Below, in pieces: positions 46,750-56,422 of a stretch of 64,000 nucleotides of DNA. The DNA comes from Azoarcus sp. TTM-91 (GTDB lineage Bacteria > Pseudomonadota > Gammaproteobacteria > Burkholderiales > Rhodocyclaceae), in contig NZ_WUEI01000003.1 of assembly GCF_012911025.1 (NCBI RefSeq), positions 62,001-126,000 of the forward strand, in the 5' to 3' direction. How positions within the stretch are numbered: the first letter of the stretch is position 1; each line of letters begins with the position of its first letter. A program made the position numbers and the translations under genes. Below the pieces are notes generated by a model. It saw only the letters and a program-made list of their open reading frames with translations, searched no databases and was not told the DNA's origin.

Positions 46750-47868
46750 TCAGGTGGCCGGGGCGAAATACAGCACGGTTTCCGACCAACCCTCGGTGTA
46801 ATGGCGGAGATGGACGTGGTAATCGTCCCGCAGGCCGAGCACGTAATCCGCGATGCGGACGAAATCCAGCGGGTGGTGGTAGGCGCCGATGGCGAGTATG
46901 GGGTGCGCTTCCAGGATGGTCTGGCGCGCGCCGGCCAGGGCTTTGAGCTCCCAGCCCTCGAGGTCCATCTTGATGAAGCCGGCCGCGCGCCTGTCCGCGC
47001 CCAGCAGGTTGTCCAGGCAATCGACCTGGATGCGCTCGCCGCCTTCCTCGCTGATCCGGCTGGCCGATCCGGAGCTGCCGGCGAAGCACAACTCTTCGGC
47101 CTTGTCCGACAGGCCGAGCGGGTGGATGCGCACGTCGCGCAATGCCGCCAGCCTGGCGGTCAGCCGCTGCAGGTTGGCCTGCGAGGGCTCGAACACCTGG
47201 ATGCTGCCGTAGTGCGGGTAGCGGGCGGCGAATTCCACGCTGGTCTGGCCGTCGTAGCCGCCGGCGTCGATGAAGTCGCGGCCCGCCGCCAGCGTGAGGA
47301 AGGGTTCGAAGTACTGCTCGTCCTCGCGGCAGCGGTAGTTGCGCATGTGGGCGGGATCGGCGTCCAGGCGGTACTGGAACACGTCGGTGAAACACTGGCG
47401 GGACGCTTCGTCCGCGAGCCGCGCGTAGAGCCGGCGGAAAGCCTCGCCATGTTCCTGGAAGGCGAGGCGGGTTTCGGCGACGAAGCGCGGCGGGGAGAAG
47501 GTGTCCGGCGCCAGGCGCATCAGTTCGGCGTAGTCGATCCAGCGGCGGGTGCTCAGGGCATCCAGGCGCCGGCCGGCGCTGACAGGGCGGATGGAAACGG
47601 CGGTATTGACCACGATGGCGCCGGCAGGCAGATCCTCGCCCCGGCGCACCGGCAGGCCGCACCATGCGCTTTCGCTGCAATAGTCGTCCACCACGCCATC
47701 GAGTGCGATTGCGTCCGCCAGTTGCCGGGTGACTTCGTTGCGCCCCAGCGCGTAGCGCGGCGCCCGGCCGTGGACGAAGTCTTCCGCGGCCAGGCGTTTC
47801 GCCGGTGATAGCGCCGCGGCGGAGCCGGAGAGGAAACCGGCGACGTCGAAGAGCTCAGGGCTGGCCAT
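46750..47868 (-). CDS. FkbM-family methyltransferase
   Basis: A 372-residue protein. The N-terminal 190 residues are of unclear fold; the C-terminal FkbM domain has the SAM motif DAGGYDGQTS at 201-210, then VFEPSQANLQRL, and GFIKMDLEGWELKALAGA, the FkbM hallmark. FkbM-type enzymes O-methylate sugars and polyketides. The gene starts 14 bases inside the acyl carrier protein gene, which points to translational coupling. Confidence 0.85.
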   Translation of the reverse strand: MASPELFDVAGFLSGSAAALSPAKRLAAEDFVHGRAPRYALGRNEVTRQLADAIALDGVVDDYCSESAWCGLPVRRGEDLPAGAIVVNTAVSIRPVSAGRRLDALSTRRWIDYAELMRLAPDTFSPPRFVAETRLAFQEHGEAFRRLYARLADEASRQCFTDVFQYRLDADPAHMRNYRCREDEQYFEPFLTLAAGRDFIDAGGYDGQTSVEFAARYPHYGSIQVFEPSQANLQRLTARLAALRDVRIHPLGLSDKAEELCFAGSSGSASRISEEGGERIQVDCLDNLLGADRRAAGFIKMDLEGWELKALAGARQTILEAHPILAIGAYHHPLDFVRIADYVLGLRDDYHVHLRHYTEGWSETVLYFAPAT

Positions 47869-48115
47869 CGTGCTGCCCCCGCTGGGCGCGTATCAGCGCG
47901 GCAAGGCCATCCACCGTCCGGGCCTTGCGGTCCAGCAGCGCTTCCATGCCGAGGTCGATGTCGAATCGCTCCTCCAGCTTGACCAGGAATTTGATCAGCC
48001 CGAGGGAGTCGATGTGGCCGGAATCCACATAGTTGTAGCTGCCGACGTCGGCGACCGGAATCCTGCCCTTCTCCAGCAGCAGTTCGGTGATGTAATGCTT
48101 GATGTCGTCATCCAT
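47855..48115 (-). CDS. Acyl carrier protein
   Basis: An 86-residue carrier protein. The phosphopantetheine attachment serine is Ser37 in GHIDSLGLIKF, followed by the acidic recognition helix (LVKLEERFDIDL). The start MDDDIKHYIT at 48113-48115 gives the standard size. It overlaps the oxidoreductase upstream by 8 bases and the FkbM gene downstream by 14. Together with the AMP-forming ligase two genes upstream it suggests an activated acyl group used in sugar decoration. It is not the housekeeping acpP, which would lie among fatty acid genes. Confidence 0.9.
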   Translation of the reverse strand: MDDDIKHYITELLLEKGRIPVADVGSYNYVDSGHIDSLGLIKFLVKLEERFDIDLGMEALLDRKARTVDGLAALIRAQRGQHDGQP

Positions 48116-49277
48116 GGGCGGGGGTGTCCTGCGAGCGGCCGAGGTGTTGCCAGCTGTGTTCCTGGGCGGAGCGGTGGGCGGCCTCGAAGAAGTCCAGCCC
48201 GTCCACTGCGTGGTCTGCCCCGAACACGTAGTTCTCGCCATCGGGGGCGGCCAGGCTGCCGATGCGCAACTGCCGGGCGATGTCGGTGTAGAGGTTGGCG
48301 AAAGCCTCGATGAAGCCGGAGGGGTGGCCGGGCTTGAAGCGGTTGTAGCGTGGCTGGGAGGCCACCGTCAGCCCGCCGGAGCCGAGGTCCAGGCTGCAGC
48401 GGCGGCCGTCGGCATAGGCCATCTGCAGCTGCTCTGGCGCTACCTGCAGCCATTCGGCGCTGCCCTTGCTGCCGAACACCCGGATGCGCAGGCCGTTGCG
48501 ATAGCCCAGCGCGGCCTTGCCGAACCAGATGTTGGCGGAGATGCCGCTGCTGTAGCGAGCGAGGCAGTTGACGTTGTCCACTACCGCCGGGAAGTTGCCA
48601 TACGTGGACTGGTCGGCGATGACCTGCAGCGGGTGGGCGCCGGTGAGGAAGTGGATCAGGTGATGGACGTGTACCCCCAGGTCCAGCGCCACCGTGGGTA
48701 CCGCGTAGTCGCTCAGGCGCCAGGCCTGCGGCTTGGCGGCCTCGCCGCTGGCGCTGCGGCGGGCGAAGCCCTCCTGCGGCATCTCGGCGTGGATCTGCTG
48801 GATTTCGCCCAGTTCGCCGGCGTGGATCAGCGCCCGCAGCTCCCGCACCATCGGGTAGCCGGAGTAGTTGAAGGTGACGGCGAGGAAGCCCTGGTTCTGT
48901 TCCACCGCCTGCTGGATGGCGACGCACTCGTCGCGCGAGGTGCCCAGCGGTTTCTCGCAGATCACCGGGAAGCCGGCTTCCAGCGCGGCGATGACGATCT
49001 CCGCATGGGAAGGCATGGGGGTGAGGATGGCGAGCGCGTCCAGCCGGCCGCGCTCGGCCTGCAGCAGGGTCTGCCAGTCCGGATGCATGCGTCCGGCGGC
49101 GATGCCGTAGGCCTTGGCCGAGGCCGCATTGGTGGCGGCGTTGCGGCTGAACACGCCGGCTTCGAGCTGGAACAGGCCGTCCAGGTGGGTGGAGGCATAG
49201 TGGGTGTAGCCGACGGCGGAAGTGGCGCCGCCGCCGATGAAGCCCAGGCGCAGCGGCTGCGGAGCAGGGGTAGTCAT
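48108..49277 (-). CDS. Gfo/Idh/MocA-family oxidoreductase
   Basis: A 389-residue NAD(P)-dependent sugar dehydrogenase-like protein. The dinucleotide-binding loop GFIGGG is at 12-17 and the family EKP motif at 108-110 (VICEKPLG). A C-terminal alpha/beta substrate domain follows (LDLGVHVHHLIHFLTG near 215). The start MTTPAPQPLR overlaps the ligase stop by ATGA. In glycan loci such enzymes often make 3-keto sugars that DegT aminotransferases then aminate, which fits the aminotransferase three genes upstream. Confidence 0.9.
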   Translation of the reverse strand: MTTPAPQPLRLGFIGGGATSAVGYTHYASTHLDGLFQLEAGVFSRNAATNAASAKAYGIAAGRMHPDWQTLLQAERGRLDALAILTPMPSHAEIVIAALEAGFPVICEKPLGTSRDECVAIQQAVEQNQGFLAVTFNYSGYPMVRELRALIHAGELGEIQQIHAEMPQEGFARRSASGEAAKPQAWRLSDYAVPTVALDLGVHVHHLIHFLTGAHPLQVIADQSTYGNFPAVVDNVNCLARYSSGISANIWFGKAALGYRNGLRIRVFGSKGSAEWLQVAPEQLQMAYADGRRCSLDLGSGGLTVASQPRYNRFKPGHPSGFIEAFANLYTDIARQLRIGSLAAPDGENYVFGADHAVDGLDFFEAAHRSAQEHSWQHLGRSQDTPAHG

Positions 49278-50800
49278 GTCTCTTGCCTCGGAAGGGATGA
49301 GAACCTGGCGCGCAGGGTCGGTTTGTCGATCTTGCCCATTTCGTTCCGGGGCAGCTGGTCGACCTGGAAGTAGTGGTGGGGTTGCTGGGCGTCGTCCAGC
49401 CGGTTGGCGCACAGTTGGCGCAGCGTGCGCAGCTTGAGGCTGGCGCCCGGCCTGGGCGCGATCACCAGGCCGACGACCTCGCCGAGCTGGGCGTCGGCCA
49501 CCGGGATGGCGGCGCATTCGGCCACGTCCTCGTGCTGCTCGACGATGTCCTCGATGTCGCGCGGATAGACGTTGATGCCGCCGACGATGATGATGTCCTT
49601 GATGCGGCCGAGGAAGTAGAGGAAGCCGTCTTCATCTAGCCGGCCTTCGTCGCCGGTGCGGAAGTAGTCCTGCCACATGGCGGCGTGGGTGATGTCCGGC
49701 GCCTGGTAGTAGCCGGCGAAGGCGAAGGGCGTGCGGCAGATGATCTCGCCGGCCTCGCCCGCCGGCAGCAAGGTCTGGTCACGGCCGAGGATCTGCACCT
49801 CGACGCCGGCAATGGGCAGGCCGACCGAATCCAGCTTGGACGGATGAGCGCGGGCGTCCAGGTTGGTGGCGGAGGCGATCTCCGAGGCGCCGTAGATCTC
49901 ATGGAAGGCGCAGCCGGGGATGCGCGCCAGCAGCTGCGCCTTGCTGGTCGGGTCCAGCGCGGCGGAGGAGGACACCAGGCAGCGCAGGCGGGACGGTGCC
50001 GGCCGGTCTTCCAGCAGCGGGATGACCTGGCGCAATTGAGAGGACACCGCCATGGTGAAGCTCACGCCGTGGCGCTCGGCGGTGTCCAGCCAGGCCTGGG
50101 CGGTGTAGCGCGGCATGATGACGCTGGTGGCGCCGGAAGTGAGCGGGAGCAGCACTAGCCGCTGGGCGAGCGAGTGGTGCATGGGCGTGGCGGCGAGCAC
50201 CACCTCGTCGGCGGTGAGGCCGTAGAGTGAGATGGCCGAGCCGGCACGCGCCACCTTGGTGTCCTGGCTCAGCAGGATGGGCTTGGGCGCGCCGGTGGAG
50301 CCGGAGGTGAGCAGGATGAGGTAGGGATGGCCGGCGGGCAGTCGGGCGGGTTCGAGCAGCGGCTCGTCGTCCGCTGTCTCCTCCAGCGCCAGCCAGCCGG
50401 GTAGCTTGCCGCCCACGCTCAGGCGGAGGCCTGCGCCCTGGCCACTGGCTGGAAACAGTTCGGCGGCCACGCCATGCCAGCAGACCAGGTGGTTCACACC
50501 GGCCGCGGCGAAGGTGCGCCGGGCCGCTTCCGGCGTGCAGCCGGGCGACTGCGGCACCAGCACCGCACCCAGGCGGGCGGCGGCGAACAGCATGCGCACG
50601 AACTCGATGCTGTTGGGCAGGACGATGCCGATGCGGTCGCCGACGGCGACCCCCAACCGGCCCAGCCGGCTGGCCAGGCGATCGACCTCGCCCAGGAGTT
50701 GCGCATAGCTCCGGCTTTCTTCGCCGAGGATGACGGCGGTCTTGCCTGGCGTGGCCTGGGCGGCGCGGGAGAAGGCGGCGTAGAGGGGGGAGATGTCCAT
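49274..50800 (-). CDS. AMP-forming acyl-CoA/acyl-ACP ligase (ANL superfamily)
   Basis: A 508-residue adenylating enzyme. P-loop-like motif LLTSGSTGAPKP at 163-174; YFRTGDEGRLDEDGFLYFLG near 375; hinge GRIKDIIIVGG; C-terminal catalytic lysine in NEMGKIDKPTLR near 485-496. The carboxylic substrate cannot be read from sequence. The adjacent carrier protein is its most likely acyl acceptor, giving an activated acyl group for transfer to an amino sugar. Confidence 0.9.
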   Translation of the reverse strand: MDISPLYAAFSRAAQATPGKTAVILGEESRSYAQLLGEVDRLASRLGRLGVAVGDRIGIVLPNSIEFVRMLFAAARLGAVLVPQSPGCTPEAARRTFAAAGVNHLVCWHGVAAELFPASGQGAGLRLSVGGKLPGWLALEETADDEPLLEPARLPAGHPYLILLTSGSTGAPKPILLSQDTKVARAGSAISLYGLTADEVVLAATPMHHSLAQRLVLLPLTSGATSVIMPRYTAQAWLDTAERHGVSFTMAVSSQLRQVIPLLEDRPAPSRLRCLVSSSAALDPTSKAQLLARIPGCAFHEIYGASEIASATNLDARAHPSKLDSVGLPIAGVEVQILGRDQTLLPAGEAGEIICRTPFAFAGYYQAPDITHAAMWQDYFRTGDEGRLDEDGFLYFLGRIKDIIIVGGINVYPRDIEDIVEQHEDVAECAAIPVADAQLGEVVGLVIAPRPGASLKLRTLRQLCANRLDDAQQPHHYFQVDQLPRNEMGKIDKPTLRARFSSLPRQET

Positions 50801-50820
50801 GTTCTTGAACCGCGGCGGCT

Positions 50821-51492
50821 TCAGGCCCGGCGGATGAAATCGAGGAACTTGTCGCTGGACAGCGGGAAGCGCTCGCCCTGGGCGGAAACGTAGACCTCGC
50901 CCGCCAGGGTGCTGCGGGTGACCAGCGTGTTGGCGCCGATGTAGCAGCGCTCGGCGATGGCGATATTGTCGCCCACGGTGGCGTTGGGGCCGAAGAAGCA
51001 GTTGGAGCGGATGAGGGTTTCGCCGGCCACCGCCACGCCGGAGTTGATCCAGCAGTTGTCCTCGATGCGGCAGCCGTGGCCGATGGAGATGTTGCTGCAG
51101 AGGAAGTTGGAGTTGCCCAGGCTGACGCCGGGATGCAGCGACACATGGTCGAGCACCACGTTGTTCTCGCCCAGCACCAGGTCTTCATGCCGTACCACCG
51201 AGGGGTGGATGTAGTTGGCGAAGCGGTAGCCCTTGCCCTTGGCGGCGAGGTAGCGGCTGGCGCGCACGTCGTTCATTTGCACGAAGCCGACGGCGGTGAT
51301 CATGTGGTGGCTGTCCGGCGGGCAGTGCCGCTCGATCTCGTCGAAGGGCAGCACCGGCACGCCGGCAAGCTGGCTGTCGGTGATCAGTTCCCGGTCCACG
51401 GTGAAGGCCGCCACCCGCCATTCGGTCCTGGCGAAGTGGTGGAACATGCGGGCCATCTGGCCGTTGCCGTAGATGATGAGGGCGTCGCTCAT
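50821..51492 (-). CDS. PglD/NeuD-type sugar acyltransferase (left-handed beta helix)
   Basis: A 223-residue protein. The N-terminal nucleotide-sugar-binding domain begins ALIIYGNGQMARMFHHFA. The C-terminal hexapeptide-repeat domain at about 95-195 shows the I/V-G-x-x pattern (LGENNVVLDHVSLHPGVSLG; IEDNCWINSGVAVAGETLI). Such enzymes N- or O-acylate UDP-amino sugars. The gene follows the DegT aminotransferase directly, so a product of that enzyme is a reasonable substrate. Confidence 0.87.
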   Translation of the reverse strand: MSDALIIYGNGQMARMFHHFARTEWRVAAFTVDRELITDSQLAGVPVLPFDEIERHCPPDSHHMITAVGFVQMNDVRASRYLAAKGKGYRFANYIHPSVVRHEDLVLGENNVVLDHVSLHPGVSLGNSNFLCSNISIGHGCRIEDNCWINSGVAVAGETLIRSNCFFGPNATVGDNIAIAERCYIGANTLVTRSTLAGEVYVSAQGERFPLSSDKFLDFIRRA

Positions 51493-51520
51493 GGGGCCTG
51501 GGTCCGGCTGCGGAAGGTGT

Positions 51521-52630
51521 TCATGCGGTGGAGACCAGCGTCTCCACGATCCTGTCCTGGGTTGCCACGTCGAGGTCGGGGAAGATCGGCAAGCAGATCA
51601 CCTGGTCTGCGATCCGGTTTGCATTCACCAGCCGCTCCGGGGCGGCGCTCGGCAGGCCGCGATAAAGCGGCAGGGAGCTGAGCAGGGGATAGAAGTAGCG
51701 CCGTGACAGGATGCCGTGTGCCTTCAGTTTCTCGTACAACTGGTCGCGGCCGAGCGGGTGGCCGGGTTTGACGAAGATCGGGCAGTAGGCGTGGTTCCAC
51801 TCCACTTCCGCCGGTGCCTGCAGCACTTCCAGCGTGGGTACCTCGGCCAGTGCCTGGCTGTAGCGGTGGTGCAGGCTGGCCCGCCGGGACAGTGCCTGAT
51901 CGATATGGCCGAGTTGCAGCAGGCCCAGCGCCGCGCTGAATTCGTTCATCTTGCCGTTGATGCCGGGCGCGACCACCGTGACTTCGTCGGCGAAGCCGAA
52001 GTTCTTCAGGTAGTCGATGCGCTGCTTGATCTTGGCGTTCGGGCAAACGATGGCGCCGCCCTCGAAGGTGTTGAACACCTTGGTGGCGTGGAAGCTGAGG
52101 ATGGAGAGGTCGCCGTGGCGCAGCACGCTGCTGCCCTTGTGGCGCACGCCGAAGGCATGGGCGGCGTCGTAGATCACCTTGAGGCCGTAGGTGTCGGCGA
52201 TGCGCTCGATGCGCTCGACGTCGCAGGGGATGCCATAGCAATGCACCGGCATGATGGCGGTGGTGGCGGGGGTGATTGCTTCCTCGATGCGCTCCGGGTC
52301 GAGGTTGCAGGTCTCGCGGTCGATGTCCACGAACACCGGCTTGATGCCGTTCCACAGCAGCGAGTGGGCGGTGGCGGCGAAGGTGTAAGGCGTGGTGATG
52401 ACTTCGCCGCTGATGCGCAAGGCTTGCAAGGCGGTGACCAGCGCCAGCGTGCCGTTGGCGAACAGGCTGAGGTGTTCGACGCCGAGGTAGGCCGCCAGCT
52501 CGGCTTCCAGCTGCTGGTGGAAGGGGCCGTTGTTGGTCAGCTGCTTGTTCGCCCAGATCTGTTCGAGGTAGGGGATGAACTCCTCGAGCGGAGGAAGGAA
52601 GGGGCGGGTTACCGGGAGCTGGTCTTTCAT
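51521..52630 (-). CDS. DegT/DnrJ/EryC1/StrS-family sugar aminotransferase
   Basis: A 369-residue PLP enzyme that transfers an amino group to a nucleotide-linked keto sugar. PLP lysine is K184 in SFHATKVFNTFEGG; the PLP-ring aspartate is in YDAAHAFG near 155; the N-terminal RPFLPPLEEF motif is typical. VioA, DesI and FdtB belong to this family; which keto sugar is used cannot be told. No dTDP-glucose synthesis genes lie in the window. Confidence 0.93.
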   Translation of the reverse strand: MKDQLPVTRPFLPPLEEFIPYLEQIWANKQLTNNGPFHQQLEAELAAYLGVEHLSLFANGTLALVTALQALRISGEVITTPYTFAATAHSLLWNGIKPVFVDIDRETCNLDPERIEEAITPATTAIMPVHCYGIPCDVERIERIADTYGLKVIYDAAHAFGVRHKGSSVLRHGDLSILSFHATKVFNTFEGGAIVCPNAKIKQRIDYLKNFGFADEVTVVAPGINGKMNEFSAALGLLQLGHIDQALSRRASLHHRYSQALAEVPTLEVLQAPAEVEWNHAYCPIFVKPGHPLGRDQLYEKLKAHGILSRRYFYPLLSSLPLYRGLPSAAPERLVNANRIADQVICLPIFPDLDVATQDRIVETLVSTA

Positions 52631-52647
52631 GGTTCGTACGATCCCTG

Positions 52648-55600
52648 TCAGTCTTCACCGAGGAAGGACGTGTGAGTGGCGTGCTCCGGCCCCCAGGCCG
52701 CGAGCCAGCCGGGAACGAAGTGCTGCTGCTGCCAGTGGGCGAGCACCGCGCTGCGCAGCCTGGCCCCTTCCACCTGCAGCGCTTCCCGTTCGCCGGCGCG
52801 CTCGCGTATCGCTGCCAGCCATTGCTTCGGCTGCGGGCCGAGGAGGCTGACCGGCAGTCCGCACTGGTAGGGCAGGAGATCCGAGGCCAGCACCGGAATG
52901 CCGAGGATGCCGTACTCCAGCAGGCGCAGGTTGCTCTTGCACTCGTTGAAGCGGTGGCTGGCCAAAGGCGCCAGCGCGAGATCCAGCCGCAGGGAGGCGA
53001 GCTTGCTGGGGTAGTCGGCGAAGGAGACGCCCGGATGGTATTCGTACAGCGATTGCGCAACGCCGGGCGGGCGCATGCCGAAGAAGACCCATTCCACCTC
53101 CTTGGCGAGCGCAGGAATCACCTCTGCCAGCAAGGCAAGATCGCCGGCATGGCTGATGCCGCCGGCCCAGCCGACGCGCAGGCGCCGGCCGCGTTGTTCC
53201 GGCAGGCCGGGAGCCGGCCACAGCATCGGATCGATGCCATTGGGGATGACCTGGATGTCATCGTGGAAGTGAGCAAACTCCACGGCCAGGGCTGCGGTGG
53301 AAACGGTGACGCAGTCGCTCAGACCGCAGGCTTCGGCGATGCGGCGGTCGATGTCGGGCCAGACGTCGGCGGCGTGCGGATTGTCGGCGCGGACCTGCGT
53401 CAGCAGATCGTCGAAGTCCATGACGATGCGCAGCGTGGGCAGCTGGCGCCGCAGCGTGGCCAGGGTCTGCAGGTGGTTGTCATCCACCTGGCGCTGGGTG
53501 AATAGCACCTCGAGGTTCAGCCGGCTGAGCGTGAGCGCATCCGGATAACCGTAGAGGAGGCGCCCGTCCACCTGCCTCTCGTGGATGGCGCGCCGCACCG
53601 GGGCCGCCACCCGGTAGATCCCGGAGCCGGAGGCATCGGCCGGCAGCGCCACCATGTGGAGCAGGCCGGCTTCGGCGACACGGCTGCGCATCAGCGGCTG
53701 GCGGGTATCCAGCGGGTAGTTGTTGCCCTGCAGACTGTGCCCCGGGTTGTAGTAGGGGTCGTGGGCCAGACGCTCCAGCCAGCGCTCGAAGAAGGCGTCG
53801 CGGTTGCGCGCGAAGGTGGCGCTGCGCTCGGCGATGGCGGCCGGTGTGGTGGTGTGCGCCTTCAGGGAGTGGCCGGCTTCGTGCAGCAAGCTTACCGCCG
53901 GCGTCCACAGAATGCGGTAGCCATACTCGCGCAGGCGCAGGCAGAGGTCGAAGTCGCCGTAGGCCAGTCCGAGCGCCTCCTCGTCGAAGCCGCCGGCAAG
54001 ACGGAAAGCCTCGGCCTTGACCAGCAGGCAGGCGGCGGTGGCGGCGGAGACTTCCTGCTCGCAGACGAGCCGCTCGGCGTAGCCGGGCTGGTCGATGCTC
54101 GCGCCGCTGTAGGCGAAATCGGCCGCGCCGCCGAGGCCCAGGACCACGCCGGCGTGCTGGATGCGGCCATCCGGGAACAGCAGCCGGGGGGAGACGGCGG
54201 CAACATCGGCTTCTTCCAACCGCGCCGCCAGTTCGCCGAGCCAGCCGGGCGAGAGGCCGGCGGTGTCGTCGTTGAGGAACAGGAGGTAGTGTCCGCGCGC
54301 CGCCTGGGCTCCGAGGTTGGCCAGGCGGGAGAAGTTGAACGCTTCGTCCACCGTGATTACCCGCAGCCTGTCGCTGTCCAGTTGGCGCAGGCCGTCGAGA
54401 TAGTCCAGCGTCTCGCGGTGGCTGCTCTGGTTGTCCAGCACCAGGATTTCCAGGTCGGGGTAGCTGGCTTCGCCCACCAGGGTCTCCAGGCAGCGCTGCA
54501 GTATCTTGCCGCCGTCGCGGGTCGCTATGACGACGCTGAGCAGCGGCGCATCGCGCAACTGGTAATGCAGGCTGGCGCCGGGCCAGTGCGCATGGGCCGG
54601 CAGACGGGGGCGGGCTTCGGCTGCCAGTCCGCGGCGGGTGAGGTGCGCGCTGACCACCTGGGCATAATCCACGCACAGGGCCTGGCGCCTTGCCTCATCC
54701 GCCGGCGCGTTGTCGCGATGGACGGCGATGCGCGCGAGGTGGGCAATGCCCTCCGCCGGGAGCCCCGCGTCCAGCATGCGTAGCAGCGCTTCGGCGCCGG
54801 CAATTTCGGGATCCACCCCGGCCAGGCCGCCGTGGGCGAGCAACTGTTCCCGCTGCAGGAAGAGGTTGCGGCCGGGGTAGTTGGCGCAGCGCAGCCGCTG
54901 GAGATCGAAATCGGGTTTGAGGACGGGATCGTCATGGCCACCGGTCGGGGAGACGCTGTCCTCGTCGAAGTAGGCGGCCCAGGCGTCGGGGCGGCGGAGC
55001 AGTTCCTGCTGCAGGTACCAGCTGGCCGCCGGGGCCAGCAGATCCCCGGGCCACAGCAGCACCACCCATTCGGCCGTGCTACCCGCGAGCAGGGCGCTTG
55101 CCTGCAGGGCGCCCTCGCGCGCCGGGGCCAGGGTGTCGATGCGCAGGCTGCAGTGCCACAGCCGTTCTGCCGCCTGACGGGTAAGCACGCTGGCGTCCGG
55201 GCGGCTGCCGTCGTCGAAGACCAAGGCATGCAGCTGCAGCGGGCCGTGCTCCGGGGGCTGCTCGACCCGTTCGGCCAACTCGGTATGGGAGGCCAGGTTG
55301 GCATCCAGCCATTGGGCGTAGCGCAGCTGCCCTGCGGCGTCTGCGAGCGGGCGGCGCGAGCCGCGGGCGCTGCGGGCATGGTCGAGGATGATCTCCTCAT
55401 AGATGGCGGCAAGGCAGGTGCCGGCCTGGCGTGCGGTCCGTCGCGCCAGCACCTCGCGCTGGGCTCGGCTGGCGATGCGCTGGCGCAGGGCGCCGTCGGC
55501 GATCAGGCGTTCCAGCGCGGCGATCCAGCTTTCGGTGTCGCTGCCCGCATGCAGGCCGGTTTCGCCCTCGGCGACGCTGGCGTAGGGCGGCAGCTCGCTA

Positions 55601-56418
55601 TAGACGCCGGCGATGCCGGCCATCGAGTATTCCAGCCACTTGATGTCGCTCTTGACCCGGTTGAACGGGTTGTCAACCAGTGGGGCGATGCCGACGTCCA
55701 ACTCCAGCCGGCGCAGGGTCTGGGCATATTGTGCGTAGGGCAGGCCGCCGGCGATGTTGAGCACGCCAGGCAGCGCAGCCAGGCGCTCGGTGGTGCAGCC
55801 GAAGAGGCAGAGCTCCACCCGCTCGCGGTGGCGGGCGAGGATCTCGATCAGGGCGTCTTCCGCGAGGCGCAGGTCCGCGGTGTGGGTAGCGGTGCCGGCG
55901 AAACCCAGCCTCAGCCGCCGATCGGTCTTCGCGGGCGGCGTCCTGGGTGTCCAGATGCGCTCGTCTATCGGGTTGAGCTGCACATGTACCCGGGGGTTGT
56001 ATTGCCGGTAGTGCTCGGCCAGGGCGGGGGTGGAGACGGTGAGCGCATGGCAGCGACTCATGAGGGCGACGAGGACATCGGACGCGGCGTCGGTGTAGTC
56101 CGCCATCGGGTTGTCGTCGGGGATGCCGGTCAGCAGGTCGTCCACCTCGTAGATGACCGGGATGCCGAGTCCGAACAGCGTGTCCAGCAGCGTCTCGACG
56201 CCGCCTGCGCGCGGGAAGCTGCGCTGGATGACGATGAGATCCGCCTGCTCCAGCCCGCTGAGATCGATCTCCATGCGCTCGCCATCGATACGCACATGCC
56301 AGTTGAGCTTCATGCCGCCGGCACGGATGGGGTCGGCCAGGCGCAGGCGGGCGCAGGCGCTGTCCAGCGGATCGGCGGAGAGGACGGAGATCTGGCGGTT
56401 GGGCACGTCTGCAGGCAC
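52648..56418 (-). CDS. Large three-domain glycosyltransferase (GT4-like / GT2 / GT4-like)
   Basis: A 1256-residue protein with GTG start 4 bases after the preceding stop. Domain 1 (about 1-345) is GT4-like with RLRLGFAGTATHTADLRL near 170 and NRVKSDIKWLEYSMAGIAG near 255. Domain 2 (about 640-890) is a classical GT2 domain: LLSVVIATRDGGKILQRCLE, LFLNDDT, and the acceptor-side GGFDEEALGLAYGDFDLCLR. Domain 3 (about 930-1240) repeats the GT4-like motifs (RLRVGWAGGISHAGDLAL; NECKSNLRLLEYGILGIPVL). Pseudomonas flagellin glycosylation islands also carry very long multi-domain transferases near fliC. Probably builds or transfers a short glycan; no membrane segment is visible. Confidence 0.87.
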   Translation of the reverse strand: MPADVPNRQISVLSADPLDSACARLRLADPIRAGGMKLNWHVRIDGERMEIDLSGLEQADLIVIQRSFPRAGGVETLLDTLFGLGIPVIYEVDDLLTGIPDDNPMADYTDAASDVLVALMSRCHALTVSTPALAEHYRQYNPRVHVQLNPIDERIWTPRTPPAKTDRRLRLGFAGTATHTADLRLAEDALIEILARHRERVELCLFGCTTERLAALPGVLNIAGGLPYAQYAQTLRRLELDVGIAPLVDNPFNRVKSDIKWLEYSMAGIAGVYSELPPYASVAEGETGLHAGSDTESWIAALERLIADGALRQRIASRAQREVLARRTARQAGTCLAAIYEEIILDHARSARGSRRPLADAAGQLRYAQWLDANLASHTELAERVEQPPEHGPLQLHALVFDDGSRPDASVLTRQAAERLWHCSLRIDTLAPAREGALQASALLAGSTAEWVVLLWPGDLLAPAASWYLQQELLRRPDAWAAYFDEDSVSPTGGHDDPVLKPDFDLQRLRCANYPGRNLFLQREQLLAHGGLAGVDPEIAGAEALLRMLDAGLPAEGIAHLARIAVHRDNAPADEARRQALCVDYAQVVSAHLTRRGLAAEARPRLPAHAHWPGASLHYQLRDAPLLSVVIATRDGGKILQRCLETLVGEASYPDLEILVLDNQSSHRETLDYLDGLRQLDSDRLRVITVDEAFNFSRLANLGAQAARGHYLLFLNDDTAGLSPGWLGELAARLEEADVAAVSPRLLFPDGRIQHAGVVLGLGGAADFAYSGASIDQPGYAERLVCEQEVSAATAACLLVKAEAFRLAGGFDEEALGLAYGDFDLCLRLREYGYRILWTPAVSLLHEAGHSLKAHTTTPAAIAERSATFARNRDAFFERWLERLAHDPYYNPGHSLQGNNYPLDTRQPLMRSRVAEAGLLHMVALPADASGSGIYRVAAPVRRAIHERQVDGRLLYGYPDALTLSRLNLEVLFTQRQVDDNHLQTLATLRRQLPTLRIVMDFDDLLTQVRADNPHAADVWPDIDRRIAEACGLSDCVTVSTAALAVEFAHFHDDIQVIPNGIDPMLWPAPGLPEQRGRRLRVGWAGGISHAGDLALLAEVIPALAKEVEWVFFGMRPPGVAQSLYEYHPGVSFADYPSKLASLRLDLALAPLASHRFNECKSNLRLLEYGILGIPVLASDLLPYQCGLPVSLLGPQPKQWLAAIRERAGEREALQVEGARLRSAVLAHWQQQHFVPGWLAAWGPEHATHTSFLGED

Positions 56419-56422
56419 CTGT

